Shown here piece by piece: positions 11,607-23,907 of a stretch of DNA of 64,000 nucleotides. Each line of letters opens with the position of its first letter. Position 1 is the first letter of the stretch. This DNA comes from Zhengitettix transpicula. Taxonomy: Eukaryota > Arthropoda > Insecta > Orthoptera > Tetrigidae. A program made the translations under genes and the position numbers. The DNA lies in the NCBI GenBank assembly GCA_037074705.1, contig CM073590.1, positions 53,337,895 to 53,401,894 of the forward strand, given 5' to 3'. The notes under the pieces are model-generated. The model saw only the letters and a list, made by a program, of their open reading frames with translations, had not been told where the DNA came from and did no database searches.

Positions 11607-11725
11607 GCAATGTTGTTATGAAACACTTTAAATTATGCTTCACATGACCTACATGGGCATCAAATAAAACTTGTTTCTATACAAAACAGGAAGGCAATTT
11701 TTTATAACGTCTAATGAATAAAATT
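11607..11725 (+). repeat. 119-bp direct repeat, copy 1
   Basis: The segment from GCAATGTTGTTATGAAACAC to CTAATGAATAAAATT recurs almost unchanged at 11993-12111, with only a few differences near the middle (TCAAATAAAAC versus TAAAAGAAAAC). The high identity suggests a recent local duplication or two copies of an unknown short repeat. It lies 3' of the prefoldin gene. Confidence 0.8.
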
Positions 11726-11992
11726 GTACAATTGGTTGAAAACAGAGTGCACACTTTAAGAAATTTTGTGAGGTAATTAACAAATTTAAAATTGATTCTC
11801 CATTCTATGCTCCTATGTCACTGTTTGCAACAAGCAAGGAAGCTATTTATATAAATTGAGCAAAGCCATCTCCAAATGCAGTGAGAACATGTTTGATATC
11901 TGGAACTCTTTATCTATTGACATAATGTTATTTTAACATCTTTAATGTATCTTTGACAGGTTCCCTCTTGCTTCCCTCCCATTTCAGGGTGA

Positions 11993-12111
11993 GCAATGTT
12001 GTTATGAAACACTTTAAATTATGCTTCACATGACCTACATGGGCATAAAAGAAAACTTGTTTCTATACAAAACAGGAAGGCAATTTTTTATAACGTCTAA
12101 TGAATAAAATT
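11993..12111 (+). repeat. 119-bp direct repeat, copy 2
   Basis: Second copy of the segment at 11607-11725, 386 bp further on. The flanks of the two copies differ, so the duplicated block appears to end at these limits. Confidence 0.8.
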
Positions 12112-12634
12112 TTTAACCTCAAACTTAATAAAACATTTCCCTCAAGACAGGGTTTTTACTATCTCATTACTTTCCTTATCTTTAACCACTCCATGTTTTT
12201 CTTACACTCTTAGAAGCAAACCATAGAATGCCCAAAACTAGTCTACAATCTAGCAGAATTTAGTGAGATTGAACAATCTTCAACATGACTCTTAAAAAAT
12301 AAAGACTTCATTGAGATTAATCTGTGAGAATATTTTTTTAAGTAATATGCATATACAAAATTTGACTTTATTACTGTTATTAATTTTATTTGAGCTGATC
12401 TTGAATAATATTTTTGAATCTTCAGTATGAACACTTATTTGTTTTTAACAAAGTTCTCATAAAAAACTTGTATTAGTTTTAAACAAAATGATCAGGTATG
12501 TAGCAACTACTGAATGTTTGGCTCAATAAACCATGTGGTTATATATTGAAAATACCTTTCACTTACAATATATATAACACAATTTGGAAAGAGAGACTGT
12601 GAAGTTGACCTCGCCACATTTTCCTTAAGTGTTT

Positions 12635-13195
12635 AGGAAAATGTGATTGGATCAAATTAAATAACATTAAGATTAGGAAAAAGAGAGTGAAGTTGACACC
12701 TGAAATCAGTTGGTCCAGTCGGGTTGAGGAGTGCAAATATTTAAAATTTTCCATGGCCTAAGCCCTCCTTGTCAGGAAGGAAGGTCTGAACTGCATACTG
12801 GCCAGGTATGAATTGACAAAGACTAAGGAGGAGCCTTATCCCTATGAACTCCAAATTTGGGAACTCTCCTCGCAACTCTTGCAGTCTGGGCAACGTCCTG
12901 GACTCAACATCCTCAAATATCATTATAATAGTAATTGTTACAGTAGTTATTATGTTTCATTCATTTACATTTTAACTTATTTTTTCTTTACTTTTTACCT
13001 TCCACTCAAATGAGTATATGTATTTCCCTTTCCTTGAGTTGATTTCTTTGTTGGGTGGTACGCAGTTCAGACTTACTTTCCTGACGAAGGGGGGGTCAGG
13101 CCCTTAAAAAATTGAATTATTTTTACGCCTCAGACCAACTGTTGATTTCAAGTAAGTCAACTTTGCTGTCTCTCTTTCCTATCCAAATGTGTTAT
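12635..13195. mobile_element. MITE-like element with ~70-bp inverted ends
   Basis: The left end (GGAAAATGTGATTGGATCAA...GTTGACACCTGAAATCAGTT, then GGTCCAGTC) is mirrored by the right end at 13120-13195 (AACTGTTGATTTCAAGTAAG...CTCTTTCCTATCCAAATGTG). It belongs to the same family as 8827-9122 but has a longer centre. The ends carry donor-like sequences (CTTACCTGAAAT in related copies), which could act as cryptic splice sites when the element sits in an intron. Confidence 0.5.
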
Positions 13196-13199
13196 ATAT

Positions 13200-15088
13200 A
13201 ATTTAGATTATTGGTATTGAATGGAAAGAGAGATAGCTGGTGCCTTACCTGAAATTAAAGCTTGGTGTAGCCACTAGTGAACGAAAGATTTTCTTCAAAG
13301 TATGTATATACATACATACACTATATACGAGAAGGAATATTAGTGCAAACATTATTGTAACCATTAATGGAATATAGTGCATTTGACTTCTACTTTTGCA
13401 ATAAAAAATGACCATCTTGGACAGGAAAGTAATGAGAATTGGTTAATCTGTGTCCTGGTTGCCCAAATGAAGATGTAACCACATTTAATATATAAGATTT
13501 AATATAAAATTATATGTTTGAAGTATTCTTTAAAAGAAAATATAAATAAATAAATGACACCTCACAATCATCCAGGACAGTATGAATTAAAAATATATTT
13601 TACTTGCATTCATTTAACACTATTGTTAAAATATGCATTAATTTTTTCTGTTCTAAAAAAATAAATTCATAATTTTTAAGGGGCTGTTACATACAAAAAA
13701 GAGTACTTTATATTTCAGATAATGGTAAACTTGAAGTTGTGAGGTACTTAAGTTTACTTTTTTATTCATAATATACAATGAAAATATTATTTGTACATTA
13801 AAGTAAGAGTAGCAACAGAAAATTCACTTACAAATTTGAAAATACATGTGAAATAATAGTATCAAAGGTAATGTTGTAAAGATACAGTGTTCATGGAATA
13901 TCATTCAAAGAGAAACATTTTGAGAAGAACAGAAGGAATTAGGGGAAAAGAAACCAACAAATTAATGACTCAGCAAAGCACTATAATTATTATAAAGAAA
14001 CAAAACTTTGTAAATTTTCTCATAATTTTCCTTTATGTGATTAATTCACAAAATCAACCAGTTTTAGATAGTGCTCAAGGCAATAAATCAATACCAATAC
14101 TTACCCCAATAATTACTTTCACTAATATCTACCTATTTCTGAAACTAAATTCTTTAGAATACTGGTGAAACCAATATATAGTGATATTGTTTTATTAAGT
14201 ACAATAAATAATTATCTTTATTATCATTACTCAAACACAAACTACCATTCCTTACCATTGATTTTGGCAATTATGTTCACATTTCTAAATAAGTTAACTG
14301 AACACAGGTTATAAAGTATGTGTATGTGAATTATTTATGTCATTTTGATTTGAAAAACACTGTAATAGGATGGTTATACATAAACAATTTCATACAAAGT
14401 GTTTATATGTGTTGTCAGATGATTTACGTGGCAATCGCTGTCTTCAAAGTGTCCCTTTCCAATGTTCCAGACAACAATCCTTTATCCAGCAAACAGAATC
14501 CCCCTCAGGTCAACTCTTACAGTCAGTCCTTACCTGACCCAGGCTCATTTGGAGCTCCATCCTGGCCCATTGTTTGGAAGAAATGATATTCCACAAGTTA
14601 CAATCAACATATATTAATTAACTCATCTGTTTGAGTCATTAACTGGCTGTACCTACATGTCTGAACCTCCGCTCAATACAGTAACCACAGATTGTACGCC
14701 ACAATGTCATTAGCAAGTCATATCACATCAACATCCTTAGCAATTTTAAAAAACTTTCATAATTATTAATGCACATATCTTCACATTAAATCATTTTTAT
14801 TGCTCAAAAAAATTTACATATCAAAATCCACAATATATTGTTTATTAATAGTATTAATTCATTTAATTTATTTAATAATAACTAATGTGCTCAAAATCTC
14901 AGATAAACTAACCAAAATTGTTTGACACAAGTAAATTGAAATCAATTATCTAAGAGCTAATTAATTAAAAAATATATTTTTAATAATATAGTATAATTAT
15001 ATAGTCATGAAAACTACCACAACTGGTGACTACTATTATGTTCTATTTTTTTATGTATGCTAATATGACATTTACTTCTTACTTACAG
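13200..15088. other. Stretch before the first visible MRPL40 exon
   Basis: No exon is recognised. This stretch, or DNA further left, should hold MRPL40 exon 1 if the gene is complete. No short frame with a start, a targeting-type peptide and a donor in the required phase stands out. Open frames at 13887-14168 and 14320-14586 have no family motifs. Confidence 0.4.
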
Positions 15089-15259
15089 TGCAGAACCATT
15101 AAAGAAAAAGAAAAAAATAGACCCGGCTATATTAAAACATAGAGAAGAAAGAAAAAAGAAAAAGTTGGAAAAACAAATTCGGCGACTTGAAAAGAATGCA
15201 CGTCAGTTGAAGCCAATAGATGAAATGGAAACACCATTTAAATTAATTGATAAGAAAGA
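15089..15259 (+). CDS. MRPL40: Mitochondrial ribosomal protein L40, internal exon
   Basis: MRPL40 (mL40) is a component of the mitochondrial large ribosomal subunit. This exon follows an acceptor (TACTTACAG) and ends at a donor (GTAAGTATG). After one leading base it encodes 56 full codons, starting AEPLKKKKKIDPAILKHREE, then a Lys/Arg/Glu-rich helix with KQIRRLEKNARQLKPIDEM. This is the conserved core after the targeting peptide in animal L40. The exon ends with GA, which joins to A of the next exon to make Glu. It lacks the start codon, so at least one exon lies upstream. Confidence 0.9.
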
Positions 15260-17066
15260 GTAAGTATGTTTTTATAATCAGTCTGGAGCCTGGTTTGATC
15301 TATATCTGTTATCTTACTCTGTCCTTGAGATCACAAAAAATTGCTGCATCTGGCATTATTGTCTTGCTGGCCAATTTTCTTTTTATAAGTAACTTGACCA
15401 AATCTATATGTATTTAGTTTGTGCACCACCAATTTGGCTTATTTTCTTTAGAGACTTCCTTCCTCATCAAAACACTTAATCTATGACAGTAAAACATTTT
15501 ATTGAAAATGTTGTCATAATCAAATAATTTCCTGACCAAAAGTTTTGTTCTTTCTTCCACTTTCTCTGACTTAATCCATTTGTAAATTGTTTCATCCTTG
15601 TCATTTACAATTTAAAAGTCTATTTTAACATTCCCCCCTCCAACTCAAAGCTTCTCAATTTAATTTCTGAATATTTCTTCATTTACTCCTGAGCTCTGCC
15701 CACCCACACTTCCAAATTATGGACTATTTTATTTTTCCTGAATATTTTACTCAGAAATAAACCATTATAACAAGAAATAAGGTTGCATATCATCAGAATA
15801 CAATTCAAGTCTTTAATGCAGTAGTTTTCCATTGGCTTCTGCATCTTTGTGCTGTTAATCATTTCTGATTCATACACCTTTCTGATCAATTACCCACACC
15901 CACAATAATATAGTGTCCTTAACTGTATCAGCTCATTCAACCTCCAAATAGACATTGGCTCTTGGTAGAAATAGACTCCTTAGTGTGGGAGTACTTGATC
16001 ATGAAAGCCTTATTGTAGTAACAGAATATGAATCACACGTGAAGGTAATGTCAATATTCTTGGCCCTTTGCTTCTACAATAACTACTTGTTCACAATAAT
16101 ATTATTTACAATTACTAACAACTGCTTATGAAATTTGCAACACATATCCGAGATACTGTGTTTATTCCTTTGTATAATGCATTTTAATAAAACTAAGTAT
16201 TTATATTTTGGAAATGTTCTTTAATTTGTATTTTAAGTGATATTTATGTTAGGTGAATATAAAAAATGTAATCTGAACAAAGAATTGTTTATTTAAAATT
16301 GTACTATATCTGACTTGAATGAAATATGATTATAAAAATTATATAGTACAATGGTATTTGTCCATTGTATTTGTTGGATCTTTACCATTTTTTATGAAAT
16401 AAGAAAAGGCATTTAAATTGCTTATATTGTTCAAAAATGGTTTGTAATTGTTTTAAAGAGAGTACCTAGACAGCATTAGTAACAAATAACTTCTTTTTTC
16501 ATATTTATCTAGTCACTTTTCTTCAATAACACTTATAAACTTTCCTTACCCCATTTTTAACACCAACCAATTCTCTTCTATCTTTGAAAAAAAGAAAGAA
16601 GATTGTATAATGATTTCCACCAGTGGTATATTTTTGTTCAGCACAATGTCAGTGGACAAGATGCATTTATTTAATCTTTTTGAATGATGTGATGTAACAT
16701 AAAAACCAATATAAAGAAACACTTATTTTCATAAAAATTATCAGTATTACTATCTGCTATACCATTAACAATTAATTGTTGGCAATTGTTACCATTAGTG
16801 GAAAATGAATGTTCCTTCAAGTTATAGTAATCTTAGTTCATTTGCTTGTGACTTCGCTATTAACACCTGAACAATTGATATGATTTTCAAAGTAGCTGTA
16901 CATTGACTAAAGTGCAGAAATATTTAATTTCTATTTCAGGTTCATTATATTCAATAGGGAAGGAAAGGTGGCAACACTTTTATTAGTATAGATTGTCTTT
17001 TTAACAGTTTTTAGACCATGTATGCAATTAATTGGTTTAAAGTAAATTGGAATAAATAGATTTTAA

Positions 17067-17068
<2 letters not shown>

Positions 17069-17105
<37 letters not shown>
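17069..17105. repeat. TA microsatellite
   Basis: Run of AT dinucleotides of about 37 bases, directly left of a half MITE-like repeat in an MRPL40 intron. Confidence 0.95.
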
Positions 17106-17107
<2 letters not shown>

Positions 17108-17109
17108 GT

Positions 17110-17225
17110 ATAATAGTAAGGATGTGACATTGTCAAAAATAATTACAATATTGGTATGGAAACGACAGAGAGATAGGTTGTGGCTTACCTGAAAGTGACG
17201 TACAGTGTAGCCATAGGGAGCCAAA
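17110..17225. repeat. Half MITE-like repeat
   Basis: AAGGATGTGACATTGTCAAA, then AATTACAATATTGGTATGGA and GGCTTACCTGAAAGTG match the repeats at about 9717 and 9910. It is one end of the family described at 8827-9122. Confidence 0.45.
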
Positions 17226-17470
17226 GGTAAATTTTCGGAGGCTCTCAGCCTCCTCCTTCACGTTTCCAGCAGTAACAACCCATTATTTCCTCCACACACT
17301 CCCAAAGGTAACTGCCTACCTTCAAACACTTAATTGTCCATAATTGTCTCCTTTCTCTCCCGAAACTTCTGGGCCATTCTCAGCTGCTCCTGTCACTCAC
17401 TCCACCCTAAAGTTAAATCACTGTCGAAGAGTTCGGCTTAACATTAACACTAACTGATATATATGTTTAT

Positions 17471-18656
17471 TGTAATACATACATAAAATAAATTTTAGAT
17501 TAATGAAATTTGCCCCATGTTGTGGTAGCTATTATATGTAATACCAATAATAAAATACCAATTTAAACAAAAAAATTTTATTTATTAAATTACAATTTTC
17601 AATTACACAAATCTTCTAATGAAATTTTATAAATCAAAACAATTTTATTTACCTATAATACGTTTTTAATAATTGGACTCGGTACCCTCAAGGTCTTTAC
17701 TGGGTTGATAAGGAAACTGAACAAAATGTTACAATAAAACAAATACAGTTACAATAAATGAAAAATGAAATGATTTAAATGATTGAAACAAAATAATTGA
17801 AACAAATGAACCGAAATCTTTGAAACGAAAGTAACGAAATCTTTGAAACGAAATCTGACTTTTGACCCTTTTTTAACAATTTACAATTATGAATTCAGAA
17901 AAATAAACTTACATGCTCTCTGGTCCACACACTCACTTCATATAGGCTTAAAAGGCACCAGGCTGCGCTCACACTCTGCTATCACAGCCACCTCCTCTTG
18001 ACGACTTCACCCTCACGACGAATTCATTCAACTCTGCTTTCAGACAGACCTACACGATGAACTTCCCACCAACGACTGACGTCCAGCTGATTACTCTTGG
18101 CCACCTAGCTTGGCCTAGCATCCGATGATCTCTCCTTAATGCAAACTCCCAACTGTTCATAACATTGTTTCGGCCCTGCGTCCGCCCTGCCGACCAACGA
18201 TCTCTCCCCGCTGACATGTCCGTCTCCTCTCCACACGAAATGATAATGATGCCTCATAACTGTCCAACTGCCCTCTTATTTATATCCCGGCTCCAGAATC
18301 TTCCCTTGTTTTCACAGTATTTTGCATTTCCACTTTCGCCAAACAAACACCATCTGTTGCCTTTTCCCGCTCCGAGAGCCACTCAATCAATTAAATTAAA
18401 CGTTTCATTTTAATATAATTACATCATCTATCTGTTATGATGCCTTTCAGGGTTCTGTCGTCCACAACCAATTAGTCCTAAGAGCCGCAACAAAATGCCC
18501 CAATTATTAGTTCTTCCCTCCTCTAAAATCACTTATCCATCATTACATCATTATTTTTTATATGTACCAACCACTCAAGTATCCGCAGTCTGAGTTCGTA
18601 AACAAATCTGACAAAAATAAGAACAGAATTCCTGTCCTTCTGATCTGGTTATTACA
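17471..18656 (-). mobile_element. LTR-like unit, copy 1
   Basis: The unit is bounded by TGTAATACAT and GGTTATTACA and followed by a TA run. Read on the minus strand it looks like an LTR plus the first bases of an internal region: TG start, a TATA box in GGGATATAAATAAGAGGG (about 18273-18290), poly(A) signals near 17580, an end at ATTACA (about 17537), then TAGCTACCACAAC (17531-17519), which resembles a tRNA primer-binding site. It aligns over nearly its whole length with 35776-36899. No coding sequence is present. A solo LTR or a small non-autonomous derivative both fit. Confidence 0.55.
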
Positions 18657-19089
18657 ATATATATATATATATCATTAAAAATTCAATCCATTATCTCACG
18701 CCTCCCCACTCACTATGTTTAAAACTAATGTTGATTAAATGTAAACCGTTAATTATAAACATAATGATGTATTCAACTGTCCTATATGCTTGATGAAAGT
18801 TGAAAGTGAAGACAAATGTGAAAAACATATGAGTGCAAACATAGCCAACTATCACTCCGCCTAATCTTTATCATTTCTGATTTCCCCTTGCTTTGTTGCC
18901 ATTACACACTCAAATATGTGGACTGGAATATACTCAGTTAGTTTTGAGGATTTCATATGTATTAACTTTTGTCAACTGCATGTTATGTGATGAGTACTAG
19001 TATTTAGTGAATTGTTATTTATTTAATTAAGTTTCTAATTCCTATAATTTCTTTGATATGTTTTCAACTTTTAAACACTTTATTTTCAG

Positions 19090-19288
19090 AACTTATTCCA
19101 GAGAAGTGGTTGAGTTGACCTATGAAGAAGCCGAAAGGCGAGCTCTTCTACTGAAGGACTGGTGCCGTTACAAAGGAAAACAGAATCTTGAAAATATTCA
19201 AATATTGGATAGATTAGTTTTATCTCAGAAAAAAGCACTAGATGAACTTAAGCTGGAATCTAAGGAACTATATCATGAAGCTGTTCAA
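19090..19288 (+). CDS. MRPL40: Mitochondrial ribosomal protein L40, internal exon
   Basis: The exon lies between TATTTTCAG and GTATGTTG. Its first base completes a Glu codon with the previous exon, and it ends in phase 0 on a Gln codon. It encodes TYSREVVELTYEEAERRALL and LLKDWCRYKG, then a long helix ending DELKLESKELYHEAVQ. The LTYEEAERRALLLKDW block and the ELKLESKELYHEAV block are diagnostic for animal L40. Confidence 0.93.
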
Positions 19289-19601
19289 GTATGTTGTAAA
19301 AAGTTACTTTTTAAGTGTAATAACATTAGTGAATAGGATAACTCAATATATTAAAACAAATGATAAGGCATTGGGGAGACTTTTCTTACATCACAGTGTT
19401 CAGAATATAGAATCAAATTCTTAAAGATGTTATTCTCTATCTTCACGTGATATATGGTACCACTGCTCTATTTTTGGTTTTATATGTCAGAGTGTTGATT
19501 TAGACATAAGTGTATATTGCCAGTACACATATATACTTGTCTGAACAATTTCCTTATTCAATTTTTTTTTCTTTTCCTCGAATCACTTCATCAGCACATC
19601 C

Positions 19602-19784
19602 TTAATTGGCATCTGTGTCTGACGTTGTTGGCCAGCTGCTGCGCTGTTTATCTTTAATGTCTGTTTCTCCATTAATGAATGTCTTCACCCAATGGCACAC
19701 ATTGCTGATGTTCATTGCTGTGTCCTCATACACTTTCTTCAAGCAACTGTGGATTTCACATTTTTGCCAAAATGTCAGTGGCAA
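19602..19784 (-). pseudogene. Mariner-like transposase N-terminal fragment
   Basis: The minus frame contains KVYEDTAMNISNVCHWVKTF, then a GETDIKDKQRS segment. This is the second helix-turn-helix region of mariner-family transposases (usual pattern VYGD.A...VR.W...F..G.TDI.D.PRSGRP). No catalytic domain or terminal repeats are seen. It is an old fragment inside an MRPL40 intron. Confidence 0.65.
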
Positions 19785-21644
19785 CTGAATTTTTCCAAAC
19801 TGGTTTTGATGCCTGGGTTCAACAATAGCGCCAATGATTACAAATGCATGGTTACTACATTGAATGGTAGTGGTGTGTAGTGGACTGTTCAGGTTTTGAT
19901 CTGAACTAATTCTTTTGTTATATGTTCATTATTACATTTTATATGATATAGGAGGCATTACATTTTGATCCAACCTTGTGAGTTATATATATTGTAATGT
20001 AAATAAGTTGAGGGGATTATTAAATATAATTAAATTGAAAAACACAACACACTTACTGAAAAACAATAGAAAATCATCAACTTTACACTTGTAACTTTGG
20101 ATCACAACAATTAAAAATTTTTGAAGTCTTATTGCAAATAATGTTCCTTTAAAGTTAGTTCGAAATAATGCTGAGAACTATAATCAGAATAAATATTGTT
20201 AAATTCAAATTTAGTCAGTAGGCAAAAGACCACTTTCTCTTCAGGGATTTAAGTGGGGGTTGGCACATATTTCTAGAAACTGAAATTGAATACTTCCACA
20301 GTAAAACCTTGAGATACAGCTTCACATGGCATAACATAAGTGGTGGTCTCTTACTTCGTAGAAATGCTGTTTTCTTGTGTACTGATGTCTGGTGATTTCC
20401 ACAGTTGGCGGGCTAGTGGAGTTTTTAGCGCTGTGAAGTAAACAGCAGGTAAATCAGGCCCACTGCAGTGATAATTAAACAGGCACATTGCTACATGTCA
20501 GTCTCTGGGATTGACTGCTGGCTAGGGTGTCTGCTTCCAGGGTTGATTACTGGCTCGTATGAAGATGTCTTGTACCTCAGTGTAGTTTAGGAACTATGGT
20601 GCTGGCAGGTTTCATAAGTCAAGCGACATCAGGCAATAGTGTTGCATGGCGATTCTTTGGTGATGTTCAAAGAAATATAGAAATCCTTCTACATTATTAA
20701 CAAACTGTGTCTTATTTTTTTTGCATTATTGCTTTGTTAGACAGTTTATAATAGTATATAATATTAAACTAATATATATAATTTGATGAGGTCACATTAA
20801 ATTATTGGATAGTGAGAAAGATAGACATATGGGAGAATGGCATACACTCAGGTGTAGTAATACACTCAAAGGAAATATTCAAGAGTAGAGTGTGAAGGAA
20901 GAAGAAAAAAGACAAAATATTGGGCAGGGTTAGGAATCAAACCAGTGTACATTTGCTCTGTATGCAAACAATCTACCAACTGACCTTCCATTTTCCAGCA
21001 GTTCTATTGAATATAGCCAGTCTTTACAGGTGTAGTGAGTGGAAACAATAGAGTAGATGAAGTATGTCCAGTGAAGAAAAAAAATCTTATGATAGAAACA
21101 GGCTCAGCTGACCATTGTTTAATTATCTGGAGTGTCCAGATCTAGAAAATAAAATAAATTGTAATAAAGTAGTGTTACAGTAGGTGTGGCACTAGTATTA
21201 CATGGTGAAGCTTGCAAATGAAAATTAGGAGAAAAACCTAAAAAATTAAGTTGGAGATGATAGGACTAAGTGAATTAACATGGGATTAGCATCAATCTAA
21301 AAAATATTTTTGACTCTACCACAAAGGAAGTAGCAACAGAGAAATAATGGGAATAAGATTACTGAGGAATGTTGGTCAAAGACAATGGGATAAGATTTAT
21401 GGAAATTTTAGATGTGGTCCCTGATGTTGCAATTCCTTCGTATATTTTATATATATGCTTTTCTAGGCATACTGAGGACAATATTTACGTCTGCGAAAAC
21501 AAATTTAACAATGCCTGATACGAAAATAATTTAAATATTTAACTTCAAGTTACCACAGAAAAGAGATTGCAAAGAAATTCTATAAGCTCTGTTTTTGAAT
21601 GTCCACCCAAAACAATTTCTAAGCCTCAAGTTGGCGCGCCAATT

Positions 21645-22270
21645 TGTAATGATTAGACTTTATTACTAAATATAAAAAAAAACTTTATTACACGATAATA
21701 CAAAAATACATTAAAAAAATATTATTGGGCGCCAGCAGATATATATATAGTCTGCAAAAATAAAATTATCATTAGCTCCGGCTTGGTTATAAAATCATCC
21801 TTCTCAACAGGGTAATGTGGGCGGCTCGGTAGCTATTCAAGAACAGAGCCTATTTCTGCACTGTGTAAAAAAATTCAACTTTGAAGGCACTTGACAGAAA
21901 AGATGATCCCTACATTAACTTGTGGCGTCAGCCGACTTGCAGTGGGTCACTGGTCTTGTAGTAAGCAGCACATCTTCTTCGGCCTCCCCGCGATGGACGT
22001 CTCTCCAAAACCTTTGTTTCTTCCCGCTCGCCAAATTTTTCACCCTCTCGCCGCTTTCAGTCCTCTCTCTGTCTGTCTCTCTGTCTGTCTGCCTGCGTCT
22101 GTGCACTTTCACCCGGGTTCGGAGTTTATATTCGTACTCCGCCCCCCCCCCCCAAATGATGCAAAAAAAAAAAAGGGACGCGTGCCCGCGTCTTCTTGGG
22201 CGCGCGCGTTTAATGTATTCCTTCTCAGACCCGCGGACACAAGGGCAGCCACTTACCGATGTTATTCACT

Positions 22271-22273
<3 letters not shown>
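21645..22273 (-). mobile_element. LTR-like unit, short type
   Basis: It runs from TGTAATGATTAG to ATTCACTACA. On the minus strand it starts TGTAGTGAATAAC, has a TATA box (GAATATAAACTCC near 22120), an AATAAA near 21680 and ends TCATTACA. After the end comes AATTGGCGCGCCAAC (21644-21630), which resembles the TGGCGCC-type primer-binding site of insect LTR elements. Body sequence differs from the other four units, so it is another family with the same architecture. Confidence 0.5.

Positions 22274-22329
<56 letters not shown>
22274..22329. repeat. TA microsatellite
   Basis: Run of TA of about 56 bases, exactly between two LTR-like units. Confidence 0.95.
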
Positions 22330-22331
<2 letters not shown>

Positions 22332-23841
22332 TAATAAACATTTAAGAGACTCCTTCTATCTTTGTCCACTGTTGTGGTAGCCAAAATGTAATAACCACAT
22401 AATACGTCGAAAAAATAAAAAATATAATTTTTATAAACAACAAATAAATTTATTAACACAAGAATTTACAATTGAATTTAATATTTTACCATTATAATAA
22501 GAAACTCTTGCTCTCATGGGTCTCTACTGGGTTTGACAACGGGCAGAATCAAACTATTAAAAAGACCCAACATTTAAGTTTTAAATTAAACAAAAGTATT
22601 TACTAAATTTATTAATTAACTTAACCTATAGATTGCTTCTAACTTTATTATCAAAAGAAGAGAACGACATCTGACTGTTATCCTTTAATAACATTTACAT
22701 CTGTTAATATTATGCATTCCAACTTACGGTTTCTCAGGTCTACTTCAACTCGTTCTTAAGACACTCACTTTATAGCCTTGACATTCACTCACTGACTCTA
22801 ACACAATATCACTGGTTCGCCGTGACACTCCTTGACGTCGTTTTGCTGCATCCAGGTCGCCTACCATCGAAGACAGGTCAAATTCTCCTACTCATACAGA
22901 TAGAGCTTCTGTATTTAAAAATGTTTATAGCTGTTATGGTTTTGCTGACTGATGCTGACTGTCTCTCGTTCCTCTCCCACGCCAACTGTGTCTGTCTCCT
23001 CTCCCACGTTAACTCCAACTGTCCAACTCTTCGCTGCGTCCTCCGCCTCTCTCTTTACGCTAACTAACAACTGTCTCTTCGATGCGTCCTCCACCTCGCT
23101 CCCACGCTAACTGCCAACTGTCCACACAATAGGTTATTTCCCCTATATATACCACAAGCTTCCTTGTTTTTCTCTTGATGCAAAGTTTCATCGCGACGGT
23201 GCAGTGACAGAATCCCATTACTGAAATTTACGTCCCGGCCACTGGATTCCTTCCGCCTTCCGAACCCCGACAATCGTGACAGGTCCAATTTGTCTTTGGA
23301 CCTCTCTGCTCACAAGTGCACGATACTAATTTCTCCAGATCCTAAGTCAACAACTGCCTGGACCCTCATCATCCCAAGCAATTGCGCCATTCGACATGCC
23401 CGGAGCTGCAGTACCTCGCCCCCGCAATTACTCAGGACTTGTCGGCTGCCCTCTTTTGTCTGACTCGCACAAAATCTTTTCTTCCACGTCCCAAGCAACT
23501 ACGCCACTTGTCAGGTCATTCGTCAGAGACAATAGCCTGCTCTAACATAGCCACTTTGGGAACATCTGCTCGCCCACGTTTTGCGTTACTAATTCTTCAC
23601 GCCGTTTCCCAAATCAATAAGCTACTGGACCCGCAATCACTCTTTAGACCTAATTGCCGCACGGTCACACTCTCTCTACAAATTACGGCTTCCTCTCTGC
23701 CGCTCACCAGCACTCATCCTAGATAAATGTCTTACCGCTCCGTCTTGTCACCTCGTGACAGGACCCGCAGTTCCTTTTCCCTCGCATTCTCTCTACGACA
23801 TGTGCGCTGTTTTTAATCCAATGCATTATATTATATGCATT

Positions 23842-23844
<3 letters not shown>
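22330..23844 (-). mobile_element. LTR-like unit, copy 3 (longest)
   Basis: It runs from TCTAATAAAC (a one-base variant of TGTAATAAAC) to GCATTACA. On the minus strand a TATATATAGGGG box lies near 23140, an AATAAA near 22440-22460, the LTR-like part ends at about 22387, and TTTTGGCTACCACAAC follows (22386-22371). The TGGCTACCACAAC primer-site-like motif is shared with copies 1 and 2 although the leader after it differs. A TA run abuts each end. Confidence 0.5.

Positions 23845-23907
<63 letters not shown>
23845..23907. repeat. TA and CA microsatellite
   Basis: About 48 bases of AT repeats pass directly into a CA run. It abuts the right end of an LTR-like unit. Confidence 0.95.

Larger units (their letters stand above)
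15260..19089 (+). other. MRPL40 intron, 3.8 kb
   Basis: Bounded by GTAAGT and TATTTTCAG. It holds an LTR-like unit (17471-18656), a half MITE-like repeat at about 17110-17225, and a TA microsatellite (17069-17105). Nothing is recognised in 15260-17060 or 18675-19089. Confidence 0.8.

Noticed and set aside
14320..14586. Candidate MRPL40 first exon
   Set aside because: No mitochondrial-targeting-like start and no donor in the required phase.
21891..22380. Overlapping plus frames of ~150 codons
   Set aside because: They end in Tyr-Ile repeats from the TA microsatellite and lie inside an LTR-like unit; no protein motif.
23382..23726. Plus frame of 114 codons
   Set aside because: Lies wholly within LTR-like unit copy 3, opposite to its sense; composition effect of a GC-richer stretch.
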